A stretch of 64,000 nt of DNA from contig NC_088775.1 of assembly GCF_954871325.1 (NCBI RefSeq), forward strand, positions 853,473 to 917,472. Direction: 5' to 3'. The translations under genes were made by a program, and so were the position numbers. The stretch comes from Gordionus sp. m RMFG-2023. Its lineage: Eukaryota > Nematomorpha > Gordioida > Chordodea > Parachordodidae. Below, in pieces: positions 58,146 to 64,000 of the stretch; the stretch's first letter is position 1; the number at the start of each line of letters is the position of its first letter. The notes beneath the pieces were generated by a model. It made no database searches and was not told where the DNA came from. It worked only from the letters and a program-made list of their open reading frames with translations.

Positions 58146-59766
58146 TAATTGAATATAGTTGTATTATTTATATGGAAGATAGGATTCAGTTTTTCATTTG
58201 ATATTATAAAAAGTCTAAAAGATAGAAATTGTTGGGACAAACTTGTATAATATCAAAGTGAGCACTTTTATAAAAGACGAAACGATATTTAACAAGAGCT
58301 ACAAAAACTAATAATTTAAACTTTATATATAATATATGAATCATATTTGTGTTAAGAGGGGAAATAGAGTTAATTTAGCTTAGTTGAAGACCTAAAGAAA
58401 ACCAATAAGATTTTATTAAAATATATTACCAACAAATTTGCTCCTAAGCAAGAGACACTGACTTAGATGGACTTAGATGGTTTAATGATAGTATATTGCT
58501 CATTAATTACTAAATGTGACGCAAAATTTTTTTATGACAATTCTTACATTAAAGAACAGAGACAAGATTCTCAAGATATTTCATATTATAATGTTTAGTT
58601 ATTAGAAAATGATAGTATATTTCGATCATCTTGAAATATTTTAATCATACGAAATAGAACTAACTAAAATCCCCTTTTTTAAAATCAATAATTTTAAGAG
58701 TTAAATACATTTGATTTAAGCTTTAAAATTTCACTAATTTAAATAGAACTACTTTCTAAAACTTATTAATAGCTTAGTATTTTAAAACCATCTATATACT
58801 ATTATAATTTTAGTTTAAAAAAATTAAAAACATAAAGAGAAGCAATATTAATTAAAAAGATTTCAGATCTCAGGGTATATCAATGTTTTAGTAAAACTAA
58901 AACTTAGAAATGTTAAACTGATCGATTCGAGCCGATTATTAAAACCGGTAAACTCAATATTTTACATTTCATGCGAAAGTACTGAGTTATCGGTTTTTAA
59001 AAACCGGTTCAAATCGAGCCCTGTAAAAATAATATTAAAAGCTATATATAAAATATATTTTTTCTAAAATATTAGAAATTATTTGAAAATGTTCCTAAAA
59101 AAATGATCTCGTTAAGAAATTATATTTTACGTATATTTTTTTTTACTCCCTTAAAATATGTAATTTTTAATCATTATATTTATTATGATTATACTTGTTT
59201 TAATTATTTTTTATTGTTAGAAAGAATATAGATATCGATTGATTAATTAATTAATTACTGTTGTATTCGTGCACTAATTATTAATTTGAATACATACTTG
59301 TAATTTTTATGAATTTTTATTATAAATCGACGAAGGTTAATTATTAATTTGAATATGTAGTCAAGGAAATTATTGTTTTTATAGACTGGTAATTTTAATT
59401 ATGTTTATGAATTTTCAATTATACTTGTAATTTTTGCATATTAAAAAGATGTATATAAAATGGAAAAATTTTAAATAAAATCAAAATTAGAGTTGTTACT
59501 GTTTCTACTACAACCTTCGACAAGTTGATTACAAGTCATATAAGGAATTGTAACATTCATAAGATTATTAACCGAAATTATTAAATATTTATATATTAAT
59601 TTTATTTAATACTAGGATCCTTATTTGTATTAAGTCTCTCCCACTAGCTTCGACAAATAAATTACAATCCTATGTAAGGAGTGGTAACAATTACTATACA
59701 TATCTAAGTTAATTTGAACGCGTCTAAATTGAATATATTTATGAATGATTATGATGAATGCTAAAC
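58146..59766. other. Segment of gene B intron 11 absent from gene A
   Basis: The flanks (TATACTTTCAG.AAAAGTATTG and TTTTATTTAAATGTTA-like) are adjacent in gene A at about 39240-39330. The segment is AT-rich, without an open frame, and contains the short M6 repeat at 58909 and two TTCGACAA...ATTACAA...TATA.GGA.T.GTAAC modules near 59515 and 59648. It was either inserted in B or lost from A. Confidence 0.55.
58909..59030. repeat. Short family-M relative (copy M6)
   Basis: TGTTAAACTGATCGATTCGA and TCAAATCGAGCCCTGTAAAA, together with AAAACCGGTAAACTCAATAT and ACTGAGTTATCGGTTTTTAA, give the inverted ends of family M with a shortened core. Confidence 0.6.
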
Positions 59767-59804
59767 CATAATTTTTATTTAAATGTTAAAGATTTATTAT
59801 GAGA

Positions 59805-60024
59805 TAGTGTTGTTAAACGACTTGTTTTGAGCCTAAAAATGGCTAACTCAATGCTACATCTAGAAAAATGTTATCCAATTCTGAAGATTTTGCTCATAGA
59901 AGGAACACAAATGTCTAGACATTATATTATCGAAATCTTGAGGCTTAGGCAGTATCTTTCTAGTTAAAATATTGATTTAGCCCTTTTTAAAAAATCGGTT
60001 CAAAATGCCCTTTTAACAGCACTG
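59805..60024. mobile_element. hAT-type MITE, family M (copy M3), dated by an empty site
   Basis: Starts TAGTGTTGTTAAACGACTTG and ends GCCCTTTTAACAGCACTG. The right flank ATTTGAGA (60025-60032) matches the left flank TTATGAGA at 6 of 8. The matching place in gene A (39332-39350, GATTTATTTGAGATTTAG) has the 8-mer once and no element. The insertion therefore happened in copy B after the duplication. Confidence 0.88.
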
Positions 60025-63000
60025 ATTTGAGATTCAGTTTCATATCTCATTTGATAATATACCACTATGAGACATATTATGTTATTATTATGAAGTTTGA
60101 CATAAAGTCTATAGGGAGTAGCGTCATGAATTTAATAAATTATTAATAGGTATAGATGTATTTAAAATAGCCTTATTTGGGTGAAAACTTGACATTTTCA
60201 TATTTTTTTTAATATGTTGTTTTAAAATATGAAAAATTATTTGAGAAACATATTCTATATACGAAACAGATAATTGTACTATTTTATTAATGATTATTGA
60301 CGCACATATTGGGCATAGTCAAAAGAGCATTATGTTCACTCCTAAGAAGAAGAAAAAAAAATTAAAACATGACATTCAAATTCATCGTTTAAATTCTCCT
60401 TTCTTTTATTTATATATTGGTATACCCAATTATGGTTCATTCGTGAAAGTATATAGTAAACATATATATATATATATGATTAAGAAACAATTAATTAATT
60501 AATTTTTCAGATGAAGCTATTATTTAGTTCAATACAAATATTAAATAATAAATTTAAAATTTATGATGCCATCATCACATTAATCTAAGTGTTTCTCGGC
60601 TATAACCGAAACTTTTTTATTAGCCTTATACAAATAAATAAAAAATATATATGTTTATAACGTGGCAAAAAAATGTATGGGTGCTCCTGCTAATAATCTT
60701 AGCATTGGATGCAAGTTAGAAATGTGTTTTTGTTAGATGTCCTGGTTAATTTTAAAGGTTGTTTAAGTTTTAGATGAATTTCGCATTCCAACGACTTTAT
60801 ATATATAATATATAAAGCACAATTTCTTGGTTTAATAATAAAAACTCATTCTAAATGGACGAAAGTAGAAAAATAAAACTGAGAGTTGATAGTTAAAGAT
60901 TAACCCTAAAATAGATAGTTTTCTGGGAATTAAACAAAAAGTAACCTTTATTGCTGAGAAATGTATTCAGGGAAGTAATACCTAAATAATAATAGTTCAT
61001 TGAAACAAAGATATAAAATGCAAAAAAAAAACTATAATGTAGTATATCAAGGTGCCAAGACAAGAAATGTATTTTAAATAACTTCAGGATCAAATAATAG
61101 TTATAATTTAATGGGATAAATAAGGTTTTGCCATATTAAAAAATTAGTGAACCACTAAATAGTATCCAACATAATAAATTCCCAATATATGTTTAAATTA
61201 GCTTGAAATGTAAGAAAAAATGGTTTTACCCAAGGAAATTACTAACCAGGCCATGATTGGCCTGTTCCTACAATTGACAACTGTCAAACCATCAAATCCG
61301 TCATTTGCTCTGATAATAAGACGATTCATTGGTTCATCTATACTCCGCTTAGATTTGTTAGGGAGGATCCATTCAATTTCTGAGCTATTACATGTGGCTT
61401 CTAAGTAAAGTGCCGAATCCCGTTCGCTTTCTAGAATGACAATTTCTAAATATCAAGTTTATGATTTTATTAGTTTTGTTATTATAATGTTTCTTCGTCA
61501 ATAACCACCTAATAATTCAGTATACATAGATAAGAGTGTGAGGTTGGAGGGGGGGGGGGGGGAATTAACCGTATATATATATATAAAAGAGTAAGAATTA
61601 AAAATAATTGTGGAACGGGGTAAGCAGGATTTGCTTCCAAATTATTTATTATCTCGAAATGATTATTCATAAAGATCCCTGGTACACACAATTATAGTTG
61701 GATAATAATTACTATATCTTTAGCTGTTTAAGCTGATTTTTGAGATAGGCTAAAAGATCGGTTAAAACCAAGGTTTTAGCCGATAACTATCACTTGGGTC
61801 TTGGGCTAAAAAATATAGCGGCTCATATATAAATTAAAACATCTTTATGTTAACGGATTATCTCCAGTACGCCCTATATTGAACCGAATTGACCGTCATT
61901 TAGGCATTTTAAACTATACATACAATTAATTAACACGCATGGTGTTTATTTAATGTAGATTATTTTACAGATGGGTAAAAATAAAATTTATTATTGACTT
62001 ACTTTGAGGAGCTAGGTGAACGGTCAATATCTTGTAATCACCAAATCTAATATCGATGGATATAGCATCTCTAAGCATCGGTGTAACTTTTAAATATAAT
62101 TTTCCATCTACATTTGTGGTACTGAAATCGTGCTCATCCTTATTTCCATTCCTTGCAATTATCTGTGATTTACCGGCATCAATCCCATTTGCTTTTATCA
62201 GAAAATTCGGATGCTTAATGTTAAGATCGTAAAATATTTTCGAAGTTTCTAAGTTTTATTTTTTTTATTTTAAAAAAAAACAAAAGCACTATAATACTCT
62301 ATTTAGTATTAAACTAAAAATTCTAATATAAAGCATAGATGAATCAATATATAATAAATAGCCCGCGAAAATCCGAGATCGCCTCTGTTTATGATAAGCT
62401 ATATATTCCTAGGATACCAGAGGGTGATTGAGAAATGTTACATTATTTGTAACGATTTATTGTTTATTGTGTTAATAATACATTTTCATTTTAGATAATG
62501 AGGGTTTATAGGCGATCGTGTGATATATTAAAATTAAACCTTTATATTGTGTAAATTGGATATAGAAAACGTTATTTTATATGATATATATATATATATA
62601 ATACATAATTGAATTACCTTTGAATATAAAAAGAGATCTTATATTATAAAAATTGAATCAGTTATTGCTACATCATTAAATTTGTTATTTAAGACGGTCT
62701 GAACCCCGGTTCTGAACCTCACATTCTAAAATATTACTAGCGTACTACCGACGACAAGACATACTACTAGAGAGAGTACATTCTCAGGGCAAGAACTTCC
62801 CCGCTTTGTCAATAAGAAATTTTATTTTTTTAATATGATATAAATTGAAAGAAAAACAAATTATAAAAATATTTTCTTAGGGGCCTCCAGTTTTGCTTTC
62901 CTTAGACCAAAAATATAGCTAGCATTGAGACTAAACTTTTACATTCTTTCTTTTTCAAAACATTTTTTAAGATATATGCATGCATTTTTTTTTTGGTAGG

Positions 63001-63061
63001 CAAGAATATAATTTTTTTTATAAGTTTAAAATGATATTCACAACAAAAGGTGGCATATCAG

Positions 63062-63295
63062 TAGTGTTGTTATTGAACGGCTGGCCCGTTTTGAGCCGAG
63101 TTAGAAATCGACTAAAACTCAGTATATTTTAGCTAGAAAAATATCGCTATAACTTCGACTTCAAAATTTCACTGATATATGTTCTATACCTTTATGCCTG
63201 CCATGAACGAAATCCTCAGGCTAGCTTAATATATTTCTGAATACTGAGTTGCCGTTTATAAAAATCGCCTCAAACCTAGCCGTTTAACAGTGCTA
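63062..63295. mobile_element. hAT-type MITE, family M (copy M4)
   Basis: Starts TAGTGTTGTTATTGAACGG and ends CTAGCCGTTTAACAGTGCTA. Flanks CATATCAG and CATATTTC share CATAT. In gene A (about 41930-41945, CAACATATTAATATT) the site is empty, so this copy too entered gene B after the duplication. Confidence 0.8.
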
Positions 63296-63834
63296 CATAT
63301 TTCTGTAAGAGTGGAATATTCCCTTGTCCCCTCCCAGGCTACTCCTTAGAACTGAATATATTGCATTTTATTTATCATAATTAAAGTCTTACTCTGAACA
63401 ATAAGTTCTAGATATTGGATTTCATAGTTATGGTCGATATATTGAATTCCAGCATCTTTGAACCACGCAGTTCCTGATGCTTCTATTTCTTTTCCATCAT
63501 TAAATATAAAGGTTTTGTTGTATTCCTTGCCCTCTACTAAGTTTAATTTCTGTGTTCCTTTATCATATTATTATAAACATTTTATAAATAATTAGGTGGG
63601 TTACGAATATGATTAAATAAATTGGTTTGATTTTGATATACCTAGTGGATGCGTAGTAAATTGTTTTTAAAAGTAGGAAAAAAATAAATAATTAGATTAT
63701 TTAGCACTATTTTCCTTAAATCCATATAGAAAGGTTAAATTTTTTTTAGTGAGATGGATGAATGTCAAAAACAGATTAATAAATGAAAAGTAAAGTGAAA
63801 TGAAATGAAAGAAAATAAAATAAAATGAATAGAA

Positions 63835-63925
63835 GAGAGAAGAGAAGAGAAGAGAAGAGAAGAGAAGAGAAGAGAAGAAGAGAGAGAAGAAGAGAGAAGA
63901 GAAGAGAAGAGAAGAGAAGAGAAGA
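63835..63925. repeat. GAGAA-type purine tract in gene B only
   Basis: About 90 bp of AGAAG/GAGAA repeats in intron 8 of gene B. The matching place in gene A (42415-42447) has only a short AGAAGAATAGAAAAGAAAAA seed, so the tract grew in B. Confidence 0.9.
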
Positions 63926-64000
63926 TTTAAATATATTAAAATAATTATACCTAAAAAATGGAATAGATTAATGGTATGTCTAAAATTTTTATATGATATT

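Larger units (their letters stand above)
57470..64000 (-). pseudogene. Ig-like gene B, tandem copy of gene A, 3' part
   Basis: Five exons match gene A exons 8-12 in order and splice phase: 63951 to beyond 64000, 63393-63557, 62003-62248, 61272-61430, 57470-57736. Exons 8-11 are open. Exon 10 is one codon shorter, and its donor is A|GTAAGT. Exon 12 has one extra base relative to gene A near Lys-Cys (about 57655), so the frame ends soon after AKRFLTQAKCLS. B is therefore either a pseudogene or a gene with a shortened C-terminus. Upstream exons lie outside the window. Gene B is upstream of gene A on the same strand, a head-to-tail duplication. Its introns carry extra material absent from A: two family-M MITEs, about 1.6 kb at 58146-59766, and a purine tract at 63835. 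Confidence 0.75.

Overview
This is an AT-rich (roughly three quarters A+T by eye) window of a nuclear genome from an invertebrate animal. Genes have many small exons with GT-AG introns of up to about 11 kb, filled with transposon fossils and very long purine/pyrimidine microsatellites. Two housekeeping genes of animal type (PTCD1 and VPS25) and a tandem pair of secreted immunoglobulin-like genes, built of phase 1-1 exons, point to a metazoan. I cannot name the species. Ten Ns at 3591-3600 mark an assembly gap.

Layout: 1-4.2 kb is mostly empty, with one small possible plus-strand gene (2167-3907) and a small hAT-type MITE. A short, young-looking gag-protease LTR element with 5-bp target duplications lies at 4248-7529 and is inserted in an older retroelement that continues to about 8466. 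From 31243 down to 10283 (minus strand) runs a complete PTCD1 gene: 11 exons, all phases agreeing, 767 codons, for a mitochondrial pentatricopeptide protein. Its 11.2-kb intron 7 holds the intronless VPS25 gene on the other strand (17708-18295), a mariner relic, a PIF/Harbinger element with 87-89 bp terminal repeats, a MITE with long arms and a hAT relic. Intron 8 holds a 1.4-kb foldback with arms of about 440-540 bp.

From 32 to 37.2 kb there are dispersed and tandem repeats and two hAT relics lying tail to tail. From 51267 down to 38600 (minus strand) lies Ig-like gene A: a signal-peptide exon, ten symmetric phase 1-1 exons, most encoding one Ig-like beta-sandwich with mostly non-canonical cysteines, and a last exon without a membrane anchor (about 865 codons). 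A second copy, gene B, lies head to tail upstream (64000 and beyond down to 57470). Its last five exons are visible. Exons 8-10 have diverged strongly and exons 11-12 little, and its last exon carries a one-base insertion. Two MITEs are present in gene B and absent at the matching sites in gene A, so they post-date the duplication.

How the genes relate: PTCD1 (mitochondrial RNA metabolism) and VPS25 (ESCRT-II, endosomal sorting) share a locus but no known pathway. The Ig-like pair is the candidate for a new system: a tandem, possibly diversifying family of extracellular recognition-type proteins. That role is inference from architecture only. No tRNA, rRNA or CRISPR was recognised.
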